Shown here: positions 1 through 5,486 of the stretch, in pieces
Layout of the letters: each line of letters opens with the position of its first letter
Position numbering within the stretch: the stretch's first letter is position 1
DNA from: Candidatus Altarchaeales archaeon WOR_SM1_86-2
Lineage (GTDB): Archaea > Altiarchaeota > Altiarchaeia > IMC4 > MCBC01
Assembly (NCBI GenBank): GCA_001723855.1
Contig: MCBC01000016.1
Coordinates: 1-7,260, forward strand
Reading direction: 5' to 3'
DNA length: 7,260 bases
Made by a program: the position numbers and the translations under genes
Notes under the pieces: generated by a model
Seen by the model: the letters and a program-made list of their open reading frames with translations, nothing else
What the model was told of the DNA's origin: nothing
The model's database searches: none

Positions 1-123
1 CAATTAACTATGAATCAAAAAACATACCGGATAGCGCAGAATCTTGCGTCAGACGGCTGGAAAATTGACAAATTAAAGCATTACAAGGGAAAATCACTCA
101 AGGTCATTTTATCGTTAAGATGA
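1..123 (+). CDS. C-terminal end of an unrecognised protein (partial)
   Basis: The frame is open from the first base of the window to the TGA at 121-123, giving 40 residues with a basic, mixed-charge composition (for example NLASDGWKIDKLKHYKGK). An ATG at 10 lies in the same frame and would give a 37-residue peptide. However, no promoter or ribosome binding site can be seen in the few bases before it, so a gene entering from the left edge is more likely. The sequence is too short to assign a family. The short basic end could be the tail of a small winged-helix or other nucleic-acid-binding protein, but that is a guess. The next transcription unit starts only about 35 bases after the stop. Confidence 0.45.
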   Translation, partial: QLTMNQKTYRIAQNLASDGWKIDKLKHYKGKSLKVILSLR

Positions 124-157
124 CACTAACGCCCGTAGATGCTTCAAGAGCGGAGGG

Positions 158-167
158 TTTTTAAATA
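158..167 (+). promoter_or_regulatory. Archaeal TATA box for the structured leader and small secreted protein
   Basis: TTTTTAAATA follows a G-rich stretch (cggaggg) and matches the archaeal TATA consensus. Standard spacing of about 25 bases would place the transcription start near 185-192, at the beginning of the first large hairpin. The implied leader before the start codon at 346 is about 155 bases. That is unusual in this window, where the other genes appear nearly leaderless. Confidence 0.6.
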
Positions 168-183
168 CCGTGCAGAGTCCCAT

Positions 184-345
184 AGCATGGGCGGCAATTA
201 TGGCTCAATTGCCGAACAACTATGCTTTGAGATGAAGACGCAAACCGAGCCGAGCAGCCGATGTGTGGGGCGCTTTACAAGGTGGAACCTTGCCGGAAGG
301 TAAATACCAAAATAAAGGGTGAAAAACCCAAAAAAGAGGTAAAAA
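184..345 (+). promoter_or_regulatory. Structured 5' leader, candidate riboswitch or cis-regulatory RNA
   Basis: Several pairings can be read directly. Hairpin 1 is a perfect 8-bp stem, 192-199 (CGGCAATT) with 207-214, closing a 7-base loop. An outer 5-bp helix, AGCAT 184-188 with ATGCT 222-226, can enclose it. The loop bases GGCTC (202-206) are complementary to GAGCC at 247-251, which would form a pseudoknot. A further helix pairs 235-241 with 270-275 (AAG/CTT and CGC/GCG with A238 bulged). Downstream, AAGGT 279-283 and AAGGT 297-301 both complement ACCTT 287-291, so the two 3' hairpins exclude each other. A short GGGT/ACCC hairpin (317-320, 326-329) lies just before the ribosome binding site. 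I compared the sequence from memory with TPP, cobalamin, GEMM c-di-GMP, fluoride and THF consensus motifs and saw no match. It may alternatively be a stable small RNA sharing the promoter. Function is inferred only from structure and position. Confidence 0.5.
336..340 (+). promoter_or_regulatory. Ribosome binding site of the small secreted protein
   Basis: GAGGT lies five bases before the ATG at 346 and is the clearest Shine-Dalgarno sequence in the window. It fixes the start. Its AGGT core (337-340) can also pair with ACCT at 287-290, so the leader could in principle mask it. Confidence 0.6.
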
Positions 346-576
346 ATGAAAAAGATATTTTTTGCAGCAGGTCTTGTTTTGATAGTCGGGGCTCTTCTTT
401 CAACACCGGCTTTGGCAGCAGGTAATCCAGTAGGCGCTCCACCAGAAACACCAGTGGTAGAACCACCAGAAACACCGGTAAGTCCACCAGAAACACCAGT
501 GGAAGAAACACCAGTGCCACCACCAGTCGATGCACCACCAGGATTGCCAGTAACTCCACCAACCCCACCAAGATAA
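346..576 (+). CDS. Small secreted proline-rich PPETPV-repeat protein
   Basis: This is a 76-residue protein. It has a clear Sec signal peptide: the basic start MKK, a hydrophobic stretch at about residues 4-20, and a probable cleavage site after ALA at residue 24. The mature part of roughly 52 residues is extremely rich in proline, with PPETPV three times (residues 32-37, 40-45, 47-52), then EETPVPPP and further PP pairs. It has no cysteine and few basic residues apart from the last arginine, so an extended polyproline-like chain outside the cell is expected. No family is recognised. It could be a surface linker, a cell-wall-associated peptide or a low-complexity exported protein. The strong GAGGT site, dedicated promoter, long structured leader and following terminator show that it is a single-gene transcription unit rather than a chance frame. 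Confidence 0.75.
   Translation: MKKIFFAAGLVLIVGALLSTPALAAGNPVGAPPETPVVEPPETPVSPPETPVEETPVPPPVDAPPGLPVTPPTPPR
439..501 (+). repeat. In-frame short repeats encoding PPETPV
   Basis: Three near-identical copies of a ccaccagaaacaccrgt-type unit encode PPETPV, separated by two residues and then one (VE, then S). The copies are nearly identical at the DNA level, which suggests recent expansion by slippage or unequal recombination. Confidence 0.7.
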
Positions 577-619
577 ATTCCAAAAGGTAAAACCAAGAAA
601 ACAGCAATTAAAACACAGG

Positions 620-657
620 GGGAGGTATATCCTCTCGATTTTTTATTTTTTTATTTT
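620..657 (+). terminator. Hairpin plus U-tract terminator
   Basis: GGGAGG (620-625) pairs with CCTCTC (631-636), including one G-U pair, around a TATAT loop. A T-rich run follows (639-657, nearly all T). Archaeal termination mainly needs the U-tract, which is strong here. It lies 44 bases after the stop of the small secreted protein and ends that unit. The stretch from 658 to 725 is AT-rich and shows nothing else. Confidence 0.6.
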
Positions 658-725
658 AAACTCAAACAAAACTAAATTAAATTTCAATACGATTCGGATT
701 AACCTGATTTTATATCTAATATCAT

Positions 726-737
726 TTATTTAAAAAT
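726..737 (+). promoter_or_regulatory. TATA box for the membrane winged-helix gene
   Basis: TTATTTAAAAAT is centred about 35 bases before the ATG at 767. With the usual 25-base spacing the transcript would start near 757-762, leaving almost no leader. That agrees with the lack of a Shine-Dalgarno sequence before this ATG. Confidence 0.5.
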
Positions 738-766
738 TTTCCAATGATTAAACACCAATTGAAAAA

Positions 767-1726
767 ATGAAAAAGTTACTTATTTTTATTGCTTTACTTA
801 TTGCAACAACATCAGCGCAGGAAATAGAAGTTACAGAAACAATTGGCGATATTGAATTGGAGATTAATGAAAATGGAATTGTCAATGTAACGCAAAATAT
901 AGATTTGTTGGCGCATGCAACAATTTATCAGTATGATATAACGATTCCAAAAGCAAAAGCAAAAACTGTAGAAATTTCAGATTTAAACGGCATCTTAGAG
1001 TACGATTCAATAAGTGCGGGCGATGAAGAAATAATAAATTTCTATTTTTCAAAACCATTAAATGCGGGAGAAAAGAGAAACATCAAAATTAAATATTCTA
1101 CGGAATTTTTCACAAATAAACAGGGGGATACCTGGGAGTTGTCCTTCCTTTTGAGAGTTTCAAACAGGAGTTTGGTGAAAGGGATATTTCCTGAAAATGT
1201 CATAATCTCATTCACATCCTCAGAAATTCTTCCTTCAACATACATTGAAAATGGCAGGCAGGTTTTAGAGTTGAAACCAGAGGGTGATGAAATTGATTTT
1301 TTATGCGAGTATAGATTTGCAGAGCAAATACCTGCAATTGTGAATGAAACTAAAAATGAAACTAAAAAGCCGGAGCCAGAAACACAAGAAGAGCCGGAGA
1401 AGGATAATGATGCGTTGATAATAGTTACAATAATTATAACTCTTATAATTCTTGCTGTGGCTATATATCATTTCAAAAAACCCAAAAAATCAAGGAAAGT
1501 AAAATCATCAATTCTTGGAGTTCTGGATGAAAATGAAAGAGAGGTTGTTGAACTGCTCCAATCAAAAGATGCCGAGATCACACAGGCATACATCCATAAA
1601 ACCACCGGTATGCCAAAAGCAACTCTTTCAAAAGTAATGCGCCGGCTGGAAGAACGCAATATCGTTGAGAGACGAACTAAGGGAAGAACAAACTGGGTTA
1701 GACTAAAAGAAGATGTTTTCGAGTGA
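767..1726 (+). CDS. Membrane-anchored protein with C-terminal winged-helix DNA-binding domain
   Basis: This 319-residue protein has clear topology. A signal peptide covers residues 1-17 (MKKLLIFIALLIATTSAQ). A mostly beta-type extracytoplasmic domain at about 20-188 has no recognised family. A charged spacer with repeated NETK and many E/P residues spans 190-214. One transmembrane helix covers about 216-235, followed by a stop-transfer cluster of lysines (KKPKKSRKVK). The cytoplasmic end (about 248-316) reads as a MarR-like winged helix: LDENEREVVELLQ, then a helix-turn-helix with TQAYIHKTTGMPKATLSKVMRRLEE, then a wing around RTKGRTNWVRL. This layout, sensor outside and DNA-binding domain inside, is widespread in archaea as a one-component transmembrane regulator. 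The ligand and targets are unknown. The promoter is its own, and the downstream nuclease gene has a separate promoter. Confidence is high for architecture, low for biological role. Confidence 0.8.
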   Translation: MKKLLIFIALLIATTSAQEIEVTETIGDIELEINENGIVNVTQNIDLLAHATIYQYDITIPKAKAKTVEISDLNGILEYDSISAGDEEIINFYFSKPLNAGEKRNIKIKYSTEFFTNKQGDTWELSFLLRVSNRSLVKGIFPENVIISFTSSEILPSTYIENGRQVLELKPEGDEIDFLCEYRFAEQIPAIVNETKNETKKPEPETQEEPEKDNDALIIVTIIITLIILAVAIYHFKKPKKSRKVKSSILGVLDENEREVVELLQSKDAEITQAYIHKTTGMPKATLSKVMRRLEERNIVERRTKGRTNWVRLKEDVFE

Positions 1727-1799
1727 GAAAAATGAAACCGAAAACAAAATTTTTTGATTATTTTTCTAATTTAATTTTAAAACAGATAATAAGAATAAG

Positions 1800-1853
1800 A
1801 TTAAATAGAAAATATCCAAAATGGCGGACGGTGTCCGCCAAATTAAATAGAAA
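1800..1853 (+). repeat. 12-base direct repeats bracketing an inverted repeat; the second copy is a TATA box
   Basis: ATTAAATAGAAA occurs at 1800-1811 and again at 1842-1853. The second copy contains an archaeal TATA-like sequence 20-26 bases before the ATG at 1868, so the nuclease gene is probably transcribed without a leader. The first copy may be a duplicated promoter element. Confidence 0.55.
1822..1840. promoter_or_regulatory. Perfect inverted repeat upstream of the nuclease TATA box, possible operator
   Basis: TGGCGGAC (1822-1829) and GTCCGCCA (1833-1840) form an 8-bp perfect inverted repeat around GGT. The G+C-rich arms stand out in a very AT-rich spacer. The repeat ends directly before the BRE/TATA position of the DUF1016 gene, where a bound repressor would block initiation. 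It lacks a U-tract, so it is a poor candidate for a terminator of the gene ending at 1726. Confidence 0.5.
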
Positions 1854-1867
1854 TCGATACAGCGATA

Positions 1868-2923
1868 ATGAAACCAAAAAGCATAACAGTCAAAGAGAAT
1901 GAATCGCATTTGGTAGTAAAAGAATCCCATGATAAAAGCTATCATGAACTTATTGATAATATTGGCAAAATATTGGAAGAAGGGAGAAAACAAGCATTTT
2001 ATGCGGTTAATACTATTCTTATTAAAACCTACTGGGACATCGGGAGAGAGGTTGTTGAATTTGAACAGAAAGGGAAAGTAAGGGCGGATTATGGTTCAAA
2101 AATTTTAGACAATCTTTCAAGAGATTTAAAATTAAGATATGGAAAAGGTTTCAGCAGGAGTAATCTTGTTTACATGAGGCTGTTTTATATTAGATATCGA
2201 AAAAGTGAGACACTGTCTCACCAATTGAGCTGGAGCCATTATTTTGAACTTCTAAAGGTAGATGATAATCTGGAGAGAAATTTTTATGAAAAGCAGTGTA
2301 TAAGGGAGAAATGGAGTGTAAGAGAATTGAAGAGGCAGAAAGAATCTGCATTGTTTCACAGAATTGCTTTAAGCAAGGATAAAGAAGGTGTTCTAAAATT
2401 GGCAGAAAAAGGACAGATTATAGAAAAAGCAGATGATCTACTAAAGGATCCGTACATACTGGAATTCTTAGAAATCCCGGAGCACCATAAATATTCTGAA
2501 AAAGAATTAGAACAAAAAATTATTGATAACCTGCAAATGTTTTTATTGGAATTGGGTAAGGGTTTTGCTTTTGTTGCAAGACAGTTTAGAATAACATTGG
2601 ATAACACCCACTTTTATGTTGACATGGTATTTTACCACAGAATTTTGAAATGTTTTGTGCTTATTGATTTAAAAGTTGGTAAGATAACCCACCAGGACAT
2701 CGGACAGATGAATATGTATCTGAATTATTTTAAAAAAGAGGAGAGCGGTCCCGGAGACAATGAACCAGTTGGAATAATACTCGGTACTGAGAAAGAAAAG
2801 GTAATCATAGAGTACGCTCTTGGCGGAATTTCAAACAAATTATTTGTTTCAAAATACAAACTTTATCTTCCAGATAAAAAGGAGTTGGAGAATAGATTAA
2901 GAAAATTATTGGAGTGGAATTAA
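1868..2923 (+). CDS. DUF1016/YhcG-type PDDEXK nuclease family protein
   Basis: This is a 351-residue protein with the two-part layout of the DUF1016 (YhcG) family. The N-terminal domain (about 25-160) has the typical pattern: IGKILEEGR, a [13 protein letters not shown] segment, [27 protein letters not shown] and [13 protein letters not shown]. The C-terminal PDDEXK domain (about 195-345) has conserved acidic residues in EKELEQKI (about 211-217), then [13 protein letters not shown], the catalytic Asp in YVDMVFYH (D252), and D267-L-K269 in place of the more usual E-L-K. G279-Q280-M281 and YLNYF follow. All expected metal-binding positions are present, so it looks intact. The exact cellular role of the family is unsettled; mobile-element, defence and DNA-processing roles have been suggested. 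The gene is AT-rich compared with comB and the ribosomal genes and has its own promoter, which fits acquisition by transfer. Confidence 0.85.
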   Translation: MKPKSITVKENESHLVVKESHDKSYHELIDNIGKILEEGRKQAFYAVNTILIKTYWDIGREVVEFEQKGKVRADYGSKILDNLSRDLKLRYGKGFSRSNLVYMRLFYIRYRKSETLSHQLSWSHYFELLKVDDNLERNFYEKQCIREKWSVRELKRQKESALFHRIALSKDKEGVLKLAEKGQIIEKADDLLKDPYILEFLEIPEHHKYSEKELEQKIIDNLQMFLLELGKGFAFVARQFRITLDNTHFYVDMVFYHRILKCFVLIDLKVGKITHQDIGQMNMYLNYFKKEESGPGDNEPVGIILGTEKEKVIIEYALGGISNKLFVSKYKLYLPDKKELENRLRKLLEWN

Positions 2924-2931
2924 AAAAATAT

Positions 2932-3301
2932 ATGGATAAAATTGATATGGAACAGATAGGATTAACGGTAGATGCCGTGATAAAAAGGGGGGACATGGTT
3001 GTGCTGATAAAGCGAAAGTATGATCCGTTCAAAGGATGCTGGGCGATCCCGGGGGGCTTTGTTGAGTACGGGGAAACAGTAGATGATGCGGTTGTCAGGG
3101 GGGGTTTATTCCGATCCGGCAAGGGATCCGAGAGGGCATGTGGTTTCTGTTTGTTTTCTGTGCAAGGCGGTTGGTGGGGAACTAATAGCTGAAACCGATG
3201 CCGAGGATGTCGGGGAATTCGAGATTGATGAATTAAAGGACTTGGAGTTGGCGTTTGATCACAGGAAGATATTGATGGATGCCGCAGAGAGGGTGATCTA
3301 A
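2932..3301 (+). pseudogene. Nudix hydrolase remnant, internal deletion with frameshift inside the Nudix box
   Basis: The first half reads as a normal Nudix protein: [18 protein letters not shown], then [13 protein letters not shown] and TVDDAVVR. This satisfies GX5EX7R of the Nudix box. The next part, EUXEEXGU, which supplies the catalytic glutamates, is absent. After the Arg codon (3097-3099) the frame changes, and [20 protein letters not shown] continues the family pattern in the frame that ends at 3301. In intact relatives about 17 residues normally separate these two parts, so roughly 50 bases (3n+2) seem lost, at a run of seven G (3098-3104). The start could be GTG 2914, overlapping the nuclease gene, or ATG 2932; I prefer the ATG. 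The product cannot be catalytic. An assembly error is possible, but a simple one-base error would not remove the missing residues. Confidence 0.8.
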
Positions 3302-3327
3302 GCGTATGGGAATTTTTTAAAATAAAA

Positions 3328-4053
3328 ATGGTCCGAGTAAATCTGAAGTGGAGAACCGATAATGAAACGACGGATGAAAATGAAGTTGCGGTTGTTGCAG
3401 ATGTCTTAAGAGCATCTACATCCATAACTGCCGCTTTGGGCATGGGTGCAAAATGCGTTATCCCCGCGATTGAAGTTGGTGATGCATTTAACCTGGCAAA
3501 AAGGTATGAGGGGGCGTTGTTGATGGGGGAAAGGAGAAGCATAAAAATTGGCGGCTTTGATCTCGGCAATTCCCCGCTTGAAATCACGGAAGAAAAAGTA
3601 CATCGTAGAGAGATTATTTTTACTTCAACAAATTTCCCGAAGGCGCTTATGGCAACCCATAAATCGCCAAACATTATTGTTGGATCATTATTGAACGTAA
3701 CCGCAGCAAGTGAAACCGCGTGCAGATTGGCGCAAGAGAATGGCTATGACATATGTTTTATGTTAGCAGGTGATCCTTCCGGAGTTCATGCAAAAGAGGA
3801 TCTTGCATTTGCCGGGGTCTCTGGTATGGTACTGAAAGGTAAATCCAATCTCGATGAAAGGGTAAAGGAGGCTGTGGAGTTTGTGGATAAAAACGGCATA
3901 GAGAAGTGTGTAAAAGAATCCATACACGGGAAAGAACTTGCAGATTCCGGCTTTGCGGAGGACGTGGAGTTTGCATGTAAAAAGGATATATTCGATGTTG
4001 TTCCCATGGTGAAAGAGAATAGAATCATATCATCTTACCCAGCAAATCATTGA
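3328..4053 (+). CDS. comB: ComB family, probable 2-phosphosulfolactate phosphatase
   Basis: This 241-residue protein has full family length. Motifs in order are ADVLRASTSITAAL (about 24-37), VIPAIEVGDAFNLA, LLMGERRSIKIGGFDLGNSP (about 64-83), IIFTSTNFPKAL (about 96-107), IIVGSLLNVTAAS and LAGDPSGVHAKEDLAFAG (about 146-163). These are the characteristic ComB blocks. The enzyme removes phosphate from 2-phosphosulfolactate to give sulfolactate in coenzyme M synthesis, in the cytoplasm, and needs Mg2+. ComB homologues also occur in organisms without coenzyme M, so the substrate here is not certain. No other coenzyme M gene is visible in the window. The ATG is preceded by an AT-rich TTTTTTAAAATA only four bases upstream and has no clear ribosome binding site, so it may be read together with the Nudix remnant. 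The 3' end overlaps the L30 gene on the other strand by 29 bases. Confidence 0.8.
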   Translation: MVRVNLKWRTDNETTDENEVAVVADVLRASTSITAALGMGAKCVIPAIEVGDAFNLAKRYEGALLMGERRSIKIGGFDLGNSPLEITEEKVHRREIIFTSTNFPKALMATHKSPNIIVGSLLNVTAASETACRLAQENGYDICFMLAGDPSGVHAKEDLAFAGVSGMVLKGKSNLDERVKEAVEFVDKNGIEKCVKESIHGKELADSGFAEDVEFACKKDIFDVVPMVKENRIISSYPANH

Positions 4054-4522
4054 TCTCATCCTTCCTGTAGCCGAGTGCGCCGCCAACGGAAAACGGCTTC
4101 TTTATGCCGGCTCTTTCATAACCTTTCTTCGGGGGGCGTAATCTGAAAACCGGCTTTAGTTCGGGAACTTCTTTTAACTCTGCATCGAGATTTATGAACG
4201 CCTTGGCAAATTCATCTATCGATTTGTATCTGGTGTTTTTCGCAAGATATTCGTCATCCAACCTTTTATTTCCATCAAGGCGAGCCCTCTTTTGTAACAA
4301 TTTAATCGCAGTGTCGGGATTTATCTCCCCCCAGGTTATGTAATCCTTGGCTTTATTTACCATTCCCGTGTACTGGGGGGTGTTTGGAACAACAACACAG
4401 TGGTTTACTCTGGTTAGATTTAATAATTTCAATGTGTCCGCTATGGGCTTTCTTATATTAACCCTGCCTCTCACCCTTACTACAGCGATCCTTCCCTTCT
4501 CTCTGGTCTCCTTTTTAGCCAT
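4025..4522 (-). CDS. rpl30: Ribosomal protein L30 (uL30), archaeal type
   Basis: This 165-residue protein matches archaeal/eukaryotic-type L30 (bacterial L30 is about 60 residues). Recognisable segments are IAVVRVRGRVNIRKPIADTL, KLLNLTRVNHCVVV, YTGMVNKAKDYITWGEI (about 51-67), then a C-terminal half ending in FRLRPPKKGYERAGIKKPFS and a GALGYRKDEINDLL end. It is a large-subunit protein. The start chosen is ATG 4522, because the protein pattern begins there. The frame stays open a further 50 codons upstream, but that stretch is an all-basic shadow of the S5 tail. The start overlaps the S5 stop by 8 bases (ATGGCTAA), so translational coupling is likely. In most archaea L15 and SecY follow; here the operon ends and the convergent comB gene begins, overlapping by 29 bases. 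Confidence 0.93.
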   Translation of the reverse strand: MAKKETREKGRIAVVRVRGRVNIRKPIADTLKLLNLTRVNHCVVVPNTPQYTGMVNKAKDYITWGEINPDTAIKLLQKRARLDGNKRLDDEYLAKNTRYKSIDEFAKAFINLDAELKEVPELKPVFRLRPPKKGYERAGIKKPFSVGGALGYRKDEINDLLGKMI

Positions 4523-5378
4523 TCTTCTTTGATTCTTCCTTTTTGTTTTCTTCTGGTTCTTTTTCTTTCTTCTCGCCTTCTTCTGTTTTTTCTTTCTTCT
4601 CGCCTTCTTCTGTTTTTTCTTTCTTCTCGGCTTTCTCTTCGACTTTCCCCTCGATCCCCCCCTCCAACTCAATCTCTTCGAGCTCTGTAACAGCCCCCGA
4701 CTGAATGTTCAGATTCTTTACATCCCTCTCGTCAATCTTCACATAATTCGTATTAGCCAACGCGTTAACAACCGCACCGGCAAAGTTTAGCCCGGAGCGG
4801 GTATGTCCGTCGGTTGTTGACCAGGCATCGCTGATCCCCGCTAAAGTTAAAATCTTTTTTGCCACATCCCCGCACACAAGCCCCACGCCTCTTGGCGCAG
4901 GCGCCAGCGTTACTGATACGCTTCCCCTTTTCCCCGCTACTTTGAAGGGTACTGTATGCTGTGTCCCGCAGCCGCATTCCCAGCTTCCGCACCCTCTTTT
5001 TACTTCCTTGATATTTAATTTTGCCCTCTTTATTGCCTGACGAATCACCGGGCCGACCTCCTTACCTTTCCCCTGTCCGATACCCACATAACCATCCCCA
5101 TTCCCAACTGCTGCAACAACCTTAAACCTCATCCTCCTTCCCGAATCCGTAGCGCGTTGAACTCTATACACATCAATTATCTCATCCTGCAAATTCGGGA
5201 GCAGTGTGTCAACAATTTCAACCTCTTTTATCGGAATGCCCAATTGAAGCAAATCGTGTATATTATCCATTTTCCCACTTTTTACTTCTCTTCCGAGTTT
5301 TGTTTTGGGCACCCATGTATCAACAGAGGCCCATGATTCTCTTCCCTTTCCCCGTGATGTATCTCTTGAACGAACCAT
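4515..5378 (-). CDS. rps5: Ribosomal protein S5 (uS5), archaeal type with Lys/Glu-rich tail
   Basis: This 287-residue protein has S5 domains through about residue 235. The N-terminal archaeal region contains WVPKTKLGREVKSGK and IKEVEIVDTLLP. The double-stranded RNA-binding fold contains TDSGRRMRFKVVAAVGNGDG and YVGIGQGKGKEVGPVIRQAI. The archaeal cysteine block RGCGSWECGCG (C130, C135, C137) follows. The C-terminal domain contains VTLAPAPRGVGLVCGD and LTLAGISDAWSTTDGHTRSG. S5 sits in the small subunit near the mRNA entry site and helps decoding accuracy. Archaeal S5 is usually a little over 200 residues; residues about 240-287 form an extra Lys/Glu tail with 9-residue repeats. S5 is first in its operon, directly behind a promoter with a tandem 11-base element, so it is separated from its usual upstream partner L18. 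Confidence 0.95.
   Translation of the reverse strand: MVRSRDTSRGKGRESWASVDTWVPKTKLGREVKSGKMDNIHDLLQLGIPIKEVEIVDTLLPNLQDEIIDVYRVQRATDSGRRMRFKVVAAVGNGDGYVGIGQGKGKEVGPVIRQAIKRAKLNIKEVKRGCGSWECGCGTQHTVPFKVAGKRGSVSVTLAPAPRGVGLVCGDVAKKILTLAGISDAWSTTDGHTRSGLNFAGAVVNALANTNYVKIDERDVKNLNIQSGAVTELEEIELEGGIEGKVEEKAEKKEKTEEGEKKEKTEEGEKKEKEPEENKKEESKKNG
4545..4625 (-). repeat. 27-base tandem repeats encoding the S5 tail
   Basis: Two identical 27-base units (4572-4598 and 4599-4625) encode KKEKTEEGE twice; a third, diverged unit (4545-4571) encodes KKEKEPEEN. Perfect DNA identity, including third codon positions, points to recent duplication. Copy number may vary between strains. Confidence 0.9.
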
Positions 5379-5389
5379 TTTAATGTTAT

Positions 5390-5411
5390 CCTATATGAAA
5401 CCTATATGAAA
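5390..5411 (-). promoter_or_regulatory. Tandem 11-base promoter element upstream of S5
   Basis: CCTATATGAAA is present twice head to tail (5390-5400 and 5401-5411). Read on the minus strand this is TTTCATATAGG twice, upstream of the S5 ATG. The distal copy lies about 25-33 bases before the ATG, at the TATA distance for a leaderless transcript. The 11-base spacing puts both copies on the same DNA face. Confidence 0.5.
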
Positions 5412-5445
5412 CGCATTTTTCGATATATTCCCTAATGTGCTGCAT

Positions 5446-5460
5446 ATATTTATATTTTTA
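5446..5460 (+). promoter_or_regulatory. TATA-like region for the coiled-coil gene pair
   Basis: The region at 5446-5460 (TATTTATATTTTTA core) lies about 30-40 bases before the ATG at 5487, in a strongly AT-rich divergent spacer shared with S5. Several overlapping TATA-like stretches exist up to 5480, so the exact box is uncertain. Confidence 0.4.
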
Positions 5461-5486
5461 AAATTAAATTTAAAATAAAAAGAAAT

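Noticed and set aside
229..260. Possible C/D box small RNA (GATGAAG resembling box C)
   Set aside because: Box C should be close to RTGATGA with a matching CTGA box D at proper spacing; neither is convincingly present.
439..501. Repeats in the secreted gene as a CRISPR-like array
   Set aside because: The units are short, in frame, separated by only one or two codons, and encode a clear peptide repeat behind a signal peptide.
198..607. Long minus-strand frames opposite the proline-rich gene
   Set aside because: Their Gly/Val- or Leu/Val-rich repeats are the antisense of the proline codons. They cross the leader and lack a promoter or ribosome binding site.
1732..1902. A 56-residue basic open frame between the membrane regulator and the nuclease gene
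   Set aside because: It runs straight through the palindrome and the TATA box and overlaps the nuclease start by 35 bases. Its translation has no recognisable pattern and only a weak GTGAG site lies upstream. It is best explained by chance in AT-rich DNA, although its first codons (MKPK) resemble the nuclease start.
2805..3674. 289-residue minus-strand frame across the Nudix remnant and the start of comB
   Set aside because: It runs antisense to clear Nudix and ComB protein patterns and has no recognisable motif of its own, so it is a shadow frame.
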